Below are positions 1 through 11,510 of a stretch of DNA of 64,000 nt, in pieces. Position 1 is the first letter of the stretch. Each line of letters starts with the position of its first letter. The DNA is taken from NCBI GenBank assembly GCA_902806595.1, contig CADCXC010000014.1, forward strand, positions 682,001 through 746,000, given 5' to 3'. This stretch comes from Pyrenopolyporus hunteri (taxonomy: Eukaryota > Ascomycota > Sordariomycetes > Xylariales > Hypoxylaceae). The notes beneath the pieces were generated by a model. That model worked only from the letters and a program-made list of their open reading frames with translations, was not told the DNA's origin and did not search any database. A program made the position numbers and the translations under genes.

Positions 1-984
1 GATGCGTATCTGATAATATCATAGACTCACACCTATAGTGAAACTCCGAGAGGAAAAAATCCATTTGGTCCGGTGAGCTCGCAATTGCGACGGCGGGTTA
101 TTCCGCATACCATACATGCATTTACGTACCATCAGCAATCCTGGCACGAGGTCGTCACCCTGCTGTAAGTAGGGAGATACGTTGAATGGACCGAACCTGT
201 GGACTCAATACCTAAATACTCATTCGTTATTTCTTTTCTTTTCTCTTTTCCAAGAAAAACCCTCCGATAAATTCTACTTCTCACTTGTGAATATCGTGTT
301 AGTGTCACCGCCTTTCATGGCCTCTCCTCGTAGGATCGCATGTTGGCCACGAGAAAGATACATTGGATTCCACGACCGACATGCCTTAATCTTAACATTG
401 CAAGGCTCGTGGTCAGGTGTTCTGCATGGAGGGTATGGTCACCTACGCAGACTTCATGTTCAGTTATGTTGCATATGAATCTAGCATATTATCCATGGCT
501 CTGGGAATCGTGTAATTTGTTTTAAGCAGATGCCTCGGGTTTCCATATACGACCCAATCCTATACCCGAGTGACAAACTGTGCCCATGGGGATTAATTGC
601 ATGGGAATTTGTGCCAAGATATCTTCACCACCAACATGCATACTATCACAAATGAAGGGATAACTAGGCAGGTATATATTCATAATGCTGCCTAATAGGA
701 ATTTGGTCATCACTCTATCTTAGAGTCAAACGCTCAGTAACTCCTATCCTCCTCCCTGAGAAGAAGATAGGATTCGCAGATCTCATACCGAAGAGAGTTA
801 CTAGTTGAATTAACTATTGTTCCGAACTCCCGAAGCGCTTGTCACGTACAAGACCGCCATATACCTACACCTAGATTCACTCGGCCGAGTCTCCCGAACT
901 CGTGCGTCACGCATATATAGGTAGGTAGGTATGTTTCCTACTAAGGCATGTAACATGTCATTATCTATATATGGACACAACATA

Positions 985-2859
985 TCAGGGGAGTTTATAA
1001 CCTCCCGGAACCAGCCTCTGGAACACTGAATACGGATCATACTTAGATCGTATCTCTCTCAGCCTGCGGACGTTAGAATGACCATAGTGTTCAATAACCT
1101 TCTGGTCCCAACTCGCATCGTTCATGAATAAGAACGGAAGGTGGTTGCCGGTCTTCTTTGCGGCCGCCTCAACCTCGCCGATCAGCTGTGTGGAACCGTC
1201 GTGTACGGTCTCATCATCTTCTGGGAACAACCAGCCGGAATCAACCTTGAACCATGTCTGGTTGACGGCCTTCAATCCTAATGCGTTGCCTCCTTCGGCG
1301 TTTCCCGCCTCTATGGCGCCGCTGGATATTGGCTGTATGGAGAAGGACGTAGAGCCCCCAATTGCAGATGCTATCTTCTTTAACGCCGGCGATGTGGTCA
1401 CAATGGAGCCGATCTTTTCATACAACTCTTTGCTGGGGGTCAGAGTTGTGGTAAACCAATCAATCCTGTAAGTTGGTTAGATTATATCCGAATGGGTACG
1501 AATACTAGTAGGTCGGAAATAGGTGTACCGAGGGATTGAAATGGGATTGATAGGCAGTGTTAAATCCGTTACAGGGCCACCATCCTACTTATCTCGCTTA
1601 TAATGAAGATTCGGCGTATACATGCTCACGTGAAAAGAAGTGAGACTAACCTTGGTGGGAGCGCCTCTTGGGCTTGACCGTTAAGAAAATCGGTAAAGGA
1701 GCTGAGTGTTGTAGTATCAAAGGTGGTGTTGATGTGATAAAACGGCTCAAACGCGGCTGGATTTACCTCCGGCTTAAGGTATATCAGACTAAGTACAACA
1801 CCGAACGTCTTGTTGATAGGGAAGCCCTGTAGCATTAGATTTGCATAAGGATCCTTATTCGGAGCTGTTTGATAAGCCAGCGTAGCAGTAAGCAATTCGG
1901 GAAGGTCGTCTAGAGTGTATCCTCTGATTCCTCCCCAAACTTGTTGAATAGGATACGTGCGGAGTTTGAACGAAGTCACGATTCCTTGCCAACGTCTTAA
2001 CGAGAGCCTGCTTCAGGGGGAGGTTACAGACATACCAAAATTGGTTGCTCCGCCTTTCAAAGCCCAGAACAGATCGCGATTAGTTTCTGCATTGGCGTTG
2101 ACGAGAGTTCCGTTGGCTAGGACGATCTGAAATTTGGTTAGAAGTTGGTAAAGATCGGTAATTGAGGTTACACAAAGTCATACCTCATAATTGAGTACAC
2201 CATCGCAAACTAGACCATGAAGATCTGTGAGATAAGAGAGACCGCCTTACGGCGTATGTCAGATAGTTGCATGACGTATGAGTTTGGAATCCTCACCTCC
2301 GAGAACGAGCCCCCCCACTCCTACGTCGAGAACTCTTCCTCCCGTGACGGTAACATTGAATTGGTCCAGCTGGCGATAGACATTTTCCCATTTCTGACCG
2401 GCGCCGAGGCTTACTGCGTTATTCCCGGCGTCGTACTCCACTTTATTGAATCTCGAAAGGTCAATCAGAACCCCGTTATCGATATTGGCGGCCCCTGGCG
2501 AAGGGGAATGCCCCCCTGAGCGTACCGCGAACTGCACATTGGCGCCTACCAGCAGAGGAATGACTTGCTGTAATTCGTCCACGCTTGCTGGCTGGAAAAT
2601 ACAAGTTGGTGTCTTCCAAGCGGTTTCGGACCTTGATAAGTTAGCCGGCGGCGGAGCTGGATACGGATTGCCACTAAACCTACCAATTTTCCGTCCTAAG
2701 AGTAGAATATTCGGTATCGTTGGGGATTAGAAGAGAACTTGCAAAGGTAGCATCTAGTTGTTTGCATAGGGAGGCACTAGACTTGCGTGCGAAGACTGCC
2801 TCCGTAAGGAGGAAACAGACCAAGCCAAAAGCGGCTAAATTAATTGGGCGTTTAAGCAT
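985..2859 (-). CDS. FAD-linked oxidase, berberine-bridge (BBE) type, secreted
   Basis: Six exons on the minus strand: 2859-2684, 2631-2297, 2245-2184, 2126-2036, 1984-1651, 1465-985. Together they encode 492 residues, the usual family length, and all phases agree. Residues 1-24 form a signal peptide ending in AVFA. An FAD_binding_4 domain follows, with the RSGGHS motif (His100) and a GLVCD motif (Cys184). In this family these two residues attach the flavin covalently, so bicovalent FAD is expected. The C-terminus carries the BBE motif (YDPYSVFQRLVPGGYKL). Such enzymes oxidise alcohols or amines, or close rings, in fungal secondary metabolism. The substrate cannot be read from sequence. Introns are 51-57 bp except the last (185 bp). 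The gene is divergent from the UbiA prenyltransferase 586 bp away, which suggests shared control of a biosynthetic cluster (inference). Confidence 0.9.
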
Positions 2860-3444
2860 GGCTTCGAGCTAAGACGGACACCAATAGTGAAGTTGACGAT
2901 ATAGCTCTTAACTGGAGAAGAGCTATTCTACTTATCAAGCCCCCCTAAACCCCCTTTTTTTTCTGGTGAGGATTGGCCCGATCCGTCCAATGTTCAAAAA
3001 TAGATTTTCCTATTAAACTGACTTGCCCTCAGATGGTAGGTAAGGCAGAATAAGCACACCTTTATCGACTTCGGTGGTAATATACAAGCTAGTGGGCACA
3101 TATGAAAGTTGCCCGCTCCATTAGTGTCGCATCTACAAACGTTCAAAAACGAAAACAAGGGTAGGTTGGAACTATAGACGGAGGGTATAACGGATCCGCC
3201 GCATCTCGACCCGTTAGGACTTGAGTTTGGCCTGATTCCGTATCGTTGGGTAAGGTTTCTGTTGATGACGGGCCCAAGCCTCGGTGTAGGCGACTCGCTA
3301 TTCAATATTTAAGCATGTATAGCTACCTGCCCTGGAGACCGGAGAATGACACTGTATCGATTTTTTCTCGGTCCTCCTCCTATCGTCCACATCTCAGACT
3401 ACTGGATAACAACCCAGCAAAGCCCAAGGTGCTAATCCCCTACG

Positions 3445-4452
3445 ATGGCCGCTAGCGAAGTTCATGAAAAGGTACCCCTGCAAGAGAGCAGCGGCAACGA
3501 AGTTCTGGGTCAGCAATACGGTGGTGGTCATACGGGTAAATGGGTTAGTAGCCTTCCATCGTCTGTGGTCCCATACATCCAATTGGCCCGACTTAGCCCG
3601 CCCGTCGGACTCTGCCTCATCTATATCCCCCATTTCCTGGGTCTTCTCCACTCTGCAATCCTTCTGCAGGGATCCTCTACTACCGCAGCCCTATGGACCG
3701 GCGCTCTCGTCCTGCTGGGGGGCAGCCTGTTCTGCTCGAATGGCGCGCATGGCTGGAACGACTTAATCGACACCTCCGTTGACAAATTGGTCGCCCGCAC
3801 ACGTAATCGTCCCATCGCGAGGGGCTCAATCTCACCCCGGGCTGCGTTCATATTCGCTGTAACGCAGGCAGCCTGCGCTGCTTTATTCTTACTCGGCTTC
3901 CCAAATCCGACTACTGCCGCTTATTGGGCCGTCCCAAATATTATCGCCACCATATACTATCCCTGGGCGAAGCGCCATACCTACTTTGCCCAGTTTGTGC
4001 TGGGATTCTGCCTATCTTGGGGCGTTTACATGGGCGCCTTGGCGACGAATGCCGCTCCGCTGGAGAACCTCTCGACCACATGCTTGTTCCTCGCTTGTAT
4101 ACTATGGACGGTGATCTATGATACTATTTATGCACACCAAGACGTCAAGGATGACACCAAGATAAACCTGAAGAGCATGGCGGTGCTCACTGGGAGCAAA
4201 GCTAAGCATGTGCTCTGGTTTCTTCTAGGCTGCATGCTGTGCTTACTTTCCGCCAGCGGCCGTCTTGCCGAGATGGGGCCGTGGTATTACACATTCGCAG
4301 TTGGTGGTTGCTTCTTATCCCTTGGAACCATGATTTTCAAGGTGGACCTTACGGATTCGTTAAGTTGTTGGTTGTGGTTCAGATATGGCTTCTGGCTTGC
4401 CGGAGGATCGATGACGATCGGCTTGTTATCCGAATATGTAAGGAGATCTTAG
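3445..4452 (+). CDS. UbiA-family integral membrane prenyltransferase
   Basis: Single-exon gene, 335 residues, with ATG at 3445. It has multiple hydrophobic helices typical of UbiA enzymes. The first Asp-rich motif is NDLID (Asn105-Asp109) followed by an RNRPIARG stretch. The second is YDTIYAHQDVKDD (225-237). Both bind Mg-diphosphate of the isoprenyl donor in the family. The family includes mitochondrial COQ2 and the aromatic prenyltransferases of fungal meroterpenoid clusters (for example those of yanuthone, austinol and terretonin). Lack of a clear mitochondrial presequence and the neighbouring FAD oxidase, SDR and ADH favour a secondary-metabolism role (inference). A second COQ2-like copy elsewhere in the genome would support that. 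The prenyl length and acceptor are unknown. Confidence 0.9.
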   Translation: MAASEVHEKVPLQESSGNEVLGQQYGGGHTGKWVSSLPSSVVPYIQLARLSPPVGLCLIYIPHFLGLLHSAILLQGSSTTAALWTGALVLLGGSLFCSNGAHGWNDLIDTSVDKLVARTRNRPIARGSISPRAAFIFAVTQAACAALFLLGFPNPTTAAYWAVPNIIATIYYPWAKRHTYFAQFVLGFCLSWGVYMGALATNAAPLENLSTTCLFLACILWTVIYDTIYAHQDVKDDTKINLKSMAVLTGSKAKHVLWFLLGCMLCLLSASGRLAEMGPWYYTFAVGGCFLSLGTMIFKVDLTDSLSCWLWFRYGFWLAGGSMTIGLLSEYVRRS

Positions 4453-5317
4453 ATGAAATGAATTCAAGGGGTAATAGGATATGATGAAAGATGTGACTTG
4501 CGGGGGATGTGTAAACAGAGATTGTGATGTAGGCTATCTCTCTCCGTGTTGAAAAGCTGCGAGACGTCTTATTCAGGGGGGTTACGGTATTCGCTTAAGC
4601 AGTCAGGAACAGACAAATCATACTTTTCTACCAACAGTTGTTACCCAGCAACTTTACAGCAACCAAGCCAAGTTCAAAACAGGTTCTGGAACGCCGACGA
4701 GGGAAATATGATTGGGTATTAGGCATGTACGCGCTTATGTCTGATGGGTTGTATGCATTGGGTTGCATTCTACGAATCTTATGTAATATACTGTAGACGA
4801 GGACCGTCTGTGGTGTAACATTCCCCATTTAGTATTAGATTTGCGAGATTTATCGAGATAGAAATACGGTTACCAAAAGGGGGATGTGGGTACCATCTGG
4901 ACGCGATCTGAGCCGTCAACGTAATCTGCGCTAAGCCCTGTTAACCCTAGTAACTACCACTCACTCGGAAGTACCTAGGTATTTTTACGGTAGGGCCACC
5001 GTTTGAGCTCAGTAACCTGGAATCCCCGCATGCCTACATCGTGGAATTACCAATAAATCCCGCCATTAATTCACGAGATACCCGATACCCCAGTTTCTGA
5101 GTCATTATCTAATATACTTTGTTTTCCCTAAGGTACAGGCTCTGACGGAGCTCTGCCGGCTCTGCCGTTCTGATCAGTACCTACCTAGATATGATTTAGT
5201 CTTCCGATATCCGCCGGTTCCTTCAGTCGCTCATATGCTATGGGCGTAGTAGGTATCTAGCTACCCTATCTCCCCTCGTCTCACTAGTATCACTTAAGCA
5301 AGAGTGCTGCGACCAAT

Positions 5318-6537
5318 ATGACAGGGTCTGTCCTTATCACGGGGGCGAATGGCTCCCTCGCGATACACGCTGTCGACCATCTCCTTACCCACTACCCTGA
5401 GTCCACTGCGATCCTGACTGTAAGGAATCCCGATGATGAAAATAGTAAGAGATTGCGCGAGGTGATATCGCAGCACCCAAATGCAAAGGCGTTCATCCAC
5501 CAGCTCGACCTTGCGGACCTCTCGGCCGTCCACAATCTCGCCAGTAAAATCGCTAAAGAGATCTCTGATAACTCATACCCTCCTCTTAAAGCCATCCTCG
5601 CCAATGCCTACTACTGGAATTTAGTCCGTGACCCTGAGCTCACCGTCGACGGGTACGATAAGACTTTCCAGGTCGGCCATATAGCCCATGTGGCCCTAGT
5701 GCTGCGTCTCCTAGGAAGCTTTGGACCGGAAGGTGGACGAGTCGTGCTTTTCGCCAGTGACGCACACTGGCCTGGCAAGAACTCTTGTAAGCATGTTGTC
5801 TGTTAGCTTCTTAGGTTCTATCATGCTCTACGTCGCTTTAGGCATTTCAAGACACTCGAAAGAATGCAGCCTTGGTCGTGTAGTCGTTTCTTGCGCCACA
5901 CTTCGAGATATGTGACTAAGAAGCATTCTAATAGTGGAGAAATATCCGCCATCGATCCCCAACGATCTCGAAGAGCTGGTGAAGGCCAACTCTGGCACCG
6001 ACAAGATCGGTTTGGGATTCCAGAAATATGCAAATACCAAGCTAGCAATCGTCGCATGGTCATATGCGCTAGCGAGACATCTGCAAAGGGTTAGTAATCT
6101 TCAAGGACACGTTCTTAGCTCGATATAGGGAATAGGGACCACGCGAGGGCAAGTTAGCTGATATGCCTTAGGATCCATCTCTTAATAAGATCACCGTGGC
6201 CACCATTAATCCGGGGAACCTCTTCGACTCACGAGCACTCACCGTGAACACGCCAAAACCTTTCACTTACATGCAGAAGCTGATTCTTCGACCCCTATTG
6301 CCTTTAATCAAATTCAAGGACTCCACGGCTCGTCTAGTAGCCCCAGCAGGCGCTGACGTCATCGAGTTGGCGATTAATCCGAAATACGCAGGCGAACCGG
6401 GTTATTACACGCTTTTGAAGAAGGACGTGAGCTCGCCAGAGAGTAGGGACGAACAGAAGCAAGAAGCATTGTGGGCGAAGAGTCTCGTGTGGGCCCGGAT
6501 CAACGAGGAGAACACCAGCATCTCCGTTAACTCTTGA
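5318..6537 (+). CDS. Short-chain dehydrogenase/reductase (SDR)
   Basis: Three exons (5318-5786, 5935-6089, 6172-6537) encode 329 residues; introns of 148 and 82 bp. The nucleotide-binding motif TGANGSLA is at residues 8-15, an NA pair replaces the usual NAG at 96-97, and the catalytic Tyr188/Lys192 lie in YANTK. A serine in LFASDAH (147) is the likely third catalytic residue. The domain is complete and the C-terminus ends in a short polar tail. SDRs of this type reduce ketones or oxidise alcohols with NAD(P)(H). It sits in tandem downstream of the UbiA gene (866 bp) and upstream of the alcohol dehydrogenase, so it probably acts on the same pathway's intermediate. The yanuthone cluster also combines an SDR, an FAD oxidase and a prenyltransferase, a parallel and not proof of the same product. 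Confidence 0.88.
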
Positions 6538-7031
6538 TACTGTGATAATACCCAACCGATAAGTGTATTCTACTTATTGTAGGAATTAGGTTTCCCCTTG
6601 GCACGGTGTGGAGTTTGGCTTGTCCCTCAATAACAATATGAACCTTATTATATCCTGTACCTGTGATTACCGGTTGGACGATCAACCGAGTGAAGCGGGG
6701 GTCTATAGGCTGGACGAAGTCCGAGTGCCTGCGGTCCGAGAATCGCATTTGCAAAAACGGTGATTCCATTCTCTTGCACCGATCGTAGGTTTATTTATAA
6801 CGATTTATATTTCTGTTATTATTAACCAATTAATCAATTAATCAATTAATTAAAATACTATCTATGAGTAACTTTCAATGGCAAGAAAGTGTCTCGTTCA
6901 AGGTGTGTCTCGTTATCACACAACGCATGGTATACCACCCATATGTCTATCGGTGGTTAAGTACCTAATCAAGTAAAATGAAGTGAAACAACGTCATATC
7001 GTACCAGCCGGTAGGTTTCGATACCGGGGCT

Positions 7032-7065
7032 AATATAAGAGGGCGACAGAAGCCCTCCTTATATT
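7032..7065. repeat. GC-stem hairpin in the SDR-ADH gap, possible LTR remnant
   Basis: An imperfect inverted repeat pairs 7032-7044 (AATATAAGAGGGC) with 7052-7065 (GCCCTCCTTATATT) around a 7-nt loop. Such stems occur in some LTR regulatory regions, and the 1.4-kb gap 6538-7941 otherwise holds no gene I can support. It does hold an ATTAATC-type simple repeat near 6820-6850. No matching second LTR was found, so identification as a solo LTR is speculative. Confidence 0.25.
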
Positions 7066-7941
7066 CTTTTATCTTCTATATGCTCATTCTGTCGTTTCTA
7101 CCGCGTTAGAGCTATTAGTCCATTAACCTTATATGGGACACTAGTTTAGTTCCAACCTTACGCGGCTCTCTACAGAGGGAACCGGCTGCTATTTAGTCGG
7201 ATCCACTATGGCCCGCTCTATTGCGGCTAATCGTGATGTTGAAGAGATGAAATTGAAACAGGCGTATGACGGTGGGCCGGTTCGGTTCGAGCACTATATT
7301 TAAGTGGATCTATTTCGAGCCTCAAGATATGTCGATGACTAGTGCGTTCGAAGTTGGCACTACAAAATCCAAGACATACCAGACGGTCCGGCAGAATTCA
7401 TTGTGCCCAGTTTAACAATTTCCGAGGATGAGACACGGTTAGGTATACGAACCAAACCCCGTTTCGAATCAATGTTTGAACATGGTAGAGAGGTACATAC
7501 ATGAACTACTCCTATCCATCCAAGAACTAACCAAGGACTAACCAAGGCCTAAAGGTGTTCCAACTTATCACCATGATAACACGATGATAATAGCGGATCC
7601 TTATGGTGCGCATTAAACTAACTCTGGGTTGTGGGTCACCGCCTCCTGAAAGCCCACAATGTCCACAATCAACGTGGAAGCATTTCCAAATAAAGTCAAA
7701 CTACGGCCGGTAGTTTGCTACACTAATTGCGGCTCATTCCGCTCTTGAAGCTCAACGTCATGGATGAGTTTGATTTGTAAGGTCGGGAGCCTCGGTTTCT
7801 GTGGCATGGAAAAATTCTCTCCCTGAGTTATACTTATCTAAATATATAAGATGGTGGTGATCTACTCTAGGTATTGTTTCTCATCTTCTCTGAGCCTCGA
7901 ATAGTTCGTTACACTCCATTCCTTAGAAATTTCCAGAAAAA

Positions 7942-9074
7942 ATGAGCACTATTACTTTCACCGTCTTCAAGGGCGATAAATCCGGCTCGCCCAAGAAGTC
8001 TACTACGACTAAGCCGGAACAGCTTTCGGGGGACAACGTTTTAATCAAAGTCACAGCCTCTGGACTATGTGGGACAGGTGAGCAGCGTCTCTAAAAGTAT
8101 GAAACTCGAATACAGTGTAGCTAACCCGATATATCTAGATCTACATTTTGTACGTGGTTGTTTACTTACTGAAGTTGCTGATATAAACTAGAACCTAGGA
8201 CTGATATGGGATCTAGAGAAACCGGGACATGGTCTTAGGGCATGAGGGAATAGGCGTCGTCGAAGCAACTGGCCCGGGATGCAAATTCCTGAAGAAAGGT
8301 GACAGAGTTGGTTGGGGCTACCAGCATAACTCGTGTGGTCATTGCCAGCAATGTCTAAGCGGCGCTGAAACGTACTGCCCCCAGCATGCTATGTACGGAT
8401 ACACAGATTTCGACCAAGGCAGCTTCGCATCACACGCCATTTGGAGAGAGGCTTTCTTATTTAAAATACCGGACGAGATGTCAGATGAGGATGCCGCCCC
8501 TTTTCAATGTGCCGGCGCTACCGTGTTCAACGCTCTCCACGCGTACAATACTATACCGACGGAAACTGTCGGCATAATGGGAGTCGGTGGTCTCGGACAT
8601 CTAGCGATCCAATTTGCGGCTAAGATGGGCTGCCGAGTCGTCGTCCTGTCTGGCACGGAGTCAAAAAAGGACGAGGCGATGCGGCTGGGAGCACACGAAT
8701 TTATCGCTACCAAGGATAAAAAGGAGTTGAAGGTGTCGCGGCCGCTGAACCGCTTGTTAGTAACCACTTCCGCGCTGCCTAATTGGGACCAGATTGTCCC
8801 CATCATGGCCCCTGGTGCCACGATTCATCCCTTATCTGTGGCCGAGGGTAATTTCGAAATCCCTTATTTCCCCTTGCTAGTGAGCGCGATTACGATTCAG
8901 GGTTCCGTGGTTGCGCCGAGGTACATACATCAGCGTATGCTCGAATTCGCAGCTTTACATAAGATCAAGCCGGTAGTTCAGACTTTCCCCATGACGGAAG
9001 CTGGAATTAAGGAGGCTATGGATAGATTGGAGCAGGGAAAGATCCAATTCCGCGCGGTTCTGAAGCCGGAATAA
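7942..9074 (+). CDS. Zinc-dependent alcohol dehydrogenase (MDR superfamily)
   Basis: Three exons encode 334 residues: 7942-8077, an 11-nt microexon 8139-8149, and 8217-9074. The microexon supplies the end of the LCGTDLHF motif, and only this splicing joins it in frame to the conserved DMVLGHEG segment. Cys43 and His58/Glu59 are catalytic-zinc residues. Cys89, 92, 95 and 103 form the structural zinc site (CGHCQQC...C). GVGGLGHLAIQFA is the NAD(P) dinucleotide fold. Proteins of this group oxidise primary alcohols or reduce aldehydes, like the YahK/cinnamyl-alcohol group. It is the third plus-strand gene of the left cluster. It is shorter than typical 345-360 residue relatives, mainly at the N-terminus. 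Confidence 0.9.
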
Positions 9075-10358
9075 TGAGGGTTCTACCTTCCCGTTAGGGG
9101 GCGTTTTTAGCTCTTCTATTAGGGATCTTACCATGAAGAAGGGCTGTAATCGCTAAATCTTCCTTCTTAATATTCCATATCTAATAAAAGCCATGCATAT
9201 GTAAATATACACGCATAAAATTATCTCATAGCCTCAGCATGGGCTTAGCTTCGTTGTTATGCAGTTGCCTCTGGACTAAAGTGGCACGCTACAATATCGC
9301 GCTTTTGTTCCTCACTTTCCTGAGTAATGATAACATACTTATATCAGCCTATTTTCTAGGACTCACGTTTCGGACCTCGTAATCATCATTAACTGAAGTA
9401 GTGGCACTCTGGGTCACCTACAGGTAACAAATCAAAGAAGTAGTGTTGAGGTCTCTCCCATAGGCAGCCTATCGAGTGTCATAGGCCAGCGCCAAGTACC
9501 CTGACCGGTGACTATTCGGCAGTGTTCATGAGGGTAAACCGACTGAACAAGGGATAGGCTTATACATCTAAAGGGAACCAAAGGAAAACGATACGAACAT
9601 TCATGGGAACAATGTTCACACTCCTTAACCTACAACAGAGGTTATGTCTACTTCTCGTATGGGAAGATCTATCTACGGGTAGTTGAGTAGCACCCGCATT
9701 ACGTCTTGGTTTTTTGTTGAACCAGCCTGCCACTTCCTTCAGGATTATATGCCCAGAGGTAGTCTAACAAGAGGGCTATAACCGCCGACTAATTGTGTTA
9801 TAGTCGTCGATGAAGTACGTATACTCGTCGAGTATAAGAGCCGTTACCTAAATAAACTATACGCCGACTCACCTAATCGTACAAAGTACTTCATCAGATA
9901 ATACGGGCCTCATATCTTTTAGGAGCTAATGGCTACATAGAAGTTACACTTAAACGCATACAAATACCGAGCAATACCTTCTGGAGGTTATGTACTGCTG
10001 TACTAGAGCGGGAACCACCCTCAAGCTTGCTGCAAAGCCTGACACCTCCAATAGCCCCTCTACCAGCTGACTCTTGATACCTCTCGCAGCCTCAGTCGTC
10101 ACCAGTTGGCTAGGGCTATCCTGATCCCACCACCCTTTCCAAAAGTTTTTATTTAAACAAACAGCCTCTCCCACTATTGCCTAAATTTTTTTTCCCTTTA
10201 CCTCCTTCAACTCTGGTGGCTCATCAACATCCTCTGTGTTCCCTCTGCCTGGTATTTCCATCAACTTTCTCATCTACACTATCCGTCTTCCATCAATATC
10301 TCCATCAGCCATCCAATATTACCCATTCATTTTACTTTTATCGTTGAACTCAAGCACC
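9075..10358. other. Intergenic region, no gene seen
   Basis: No open frame here shows family features or plausible exon structure. A 10-bp inverted pair (GATGAAGTAC near 9809 and GTACTTCATC near 9888) flanks about 70 bp including a TATACTCG-CGAGTATA palindrome, possibly a small foldback element. The last 150 bases before 10359 are C/T-rich, as expected of a fungal promoter and 5' leader. Confidence 0.5.
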
Positions 10359-11510
10359 ATGTCAAGCCCTGGACCAGCTACTCTTTGGGGCATCCTCCAG
10401 TCGGAGGAGGTTGGCCAGCTCGCCGTTGTCGCGGTGGACGCTCCCAACGCTCCCAACGCTCCCGGCGTGGGAGATCTCCCTGTAGTTGTCCATCAGGCAC
10501 CTGTCAACCCGGCCGTAGCTCTGTTCGGCGATGAGATTAAGAATCTTGTCACCCCTCCTTTCGCCGGAAACTACATCAACGCTGCGTTTTTCCAAACAGC
10601 GACAGATGCCGACCTCATCCGCCTGAACGAGGCGCTGTTCGCTGGAGAAACTCCCACCGTTCGGTATGTTAAGTAGTCGCTTAACTTTCATTTCCCTCTA
10701 TCTTTTAATTCGTGAATTATGCTGACGACATATCTAATCTTGTAGTGACCTTCCGGACCCGAGTGTCCTGCTAGAGAATGGCAATGCCGCCGAAGACGCC
10801 GCCGAGTACGGAATGTATGTACCTAACCTTTAAACCTCTATTACTTATTCGTGTGACCGATTATGCTAATAAGGCCCTCTTACAGTCAGGTCGGCATGCT
10901 GGTGACCCATAGCGTCCCTATTCTCGCCCATATCGAAATGCTCCGCCCCGTCGAGCGCCTGTACTGGATGTTCGTGGACCCACGTGACCAGAGTGTTCAT
11001 AGAGTCGTCCATGTCCATGAGGATGCCGCGGCCTGGAAGATCGTCCTCCTTGCCATTTATGGCAAGGAGGACTTCTACCTCGACCCGGCCCAGTACCCTG
11101 GAGAGAGTTTTGTACAGGCTCTGGTAATCTGCCAGACCTGGCGTGCTGTGGACTTCGTACGAGACACAGTAATGGACTTCTTCAAATTCTATTGTTACCA
11201 TATGGCCGCAGCACTCCAGACGATTCCCGCCCCCGCCGTCACTGGCGTTATCAATGCCAACCCGCATGAGCGGGTACTACAAGAAATCCAGCGCTGTTAT
11301 TTGAACAGCATAGTTTTGAGCGGCGAGTACCAGGTATTTAAGCCTGGTGCCTTCGGTGCTTGGGCCATCCGCGCTATTGGAAACCAGTATCTCTCCAGCC
11401 GCCTCAGTTCCCTGTCTCGTGGATTTGCCCGCGATATCACTATCGCACTCGCCCTCCAAGTCCTCGCGCACATAAACGGCACTCTCGTCGCGGACCCTAT
11501 CTTCATTTAG
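10359..11510 (+). CDS. Unrecognised protein with weakly BTB/POZ-like core; parent-type copy of a local gene family
   Basis: Three exons (10359-10663, 10746-10814, 10886-11510) encode 332 residues; introns of 82 and 71 bp with canonical ends. The start ATG has a CACC context. The N-terminal third is Ala/Pro/Val-rich (repeated APN). The middle (about 125-235) has an order of strands and helices reminiscent of BTB domains (RVVHVHEDAAAWKIVLLAIYG, then a helical block around QALVICQTWRAVDFV), but I do not recognise a named family. No signal peptide or membrane segment is evident. Fragments of the same coding sequence, near-identical over stretches of the core, lie decayed at 42.1-44.3 kb. A perfect palindrome lies inside exon 3. 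Function unknown. Confidence 0.7.
11043..11072. repeat. Perfect 30-bp palindrome inside coding sequence
   Basis: Two 14-base arms (GTCCTCCTTGCCAT / ATGGCAAGGAGGAC) flank a TT centre. It encodes part of VLLAIYGKED in the BTB-like gene. The related decayed copy has a 45-base version at 43047-43091 on the opposite strand, with 15 extra bases. Confidence 0.9.

Noticed and set aside
1..984. Short open frames at the left edge
   Set aside because: None longer than about 100 codons shows a family feature or plausible splicing. It looks like the 3' flank of the FAD oxidase.
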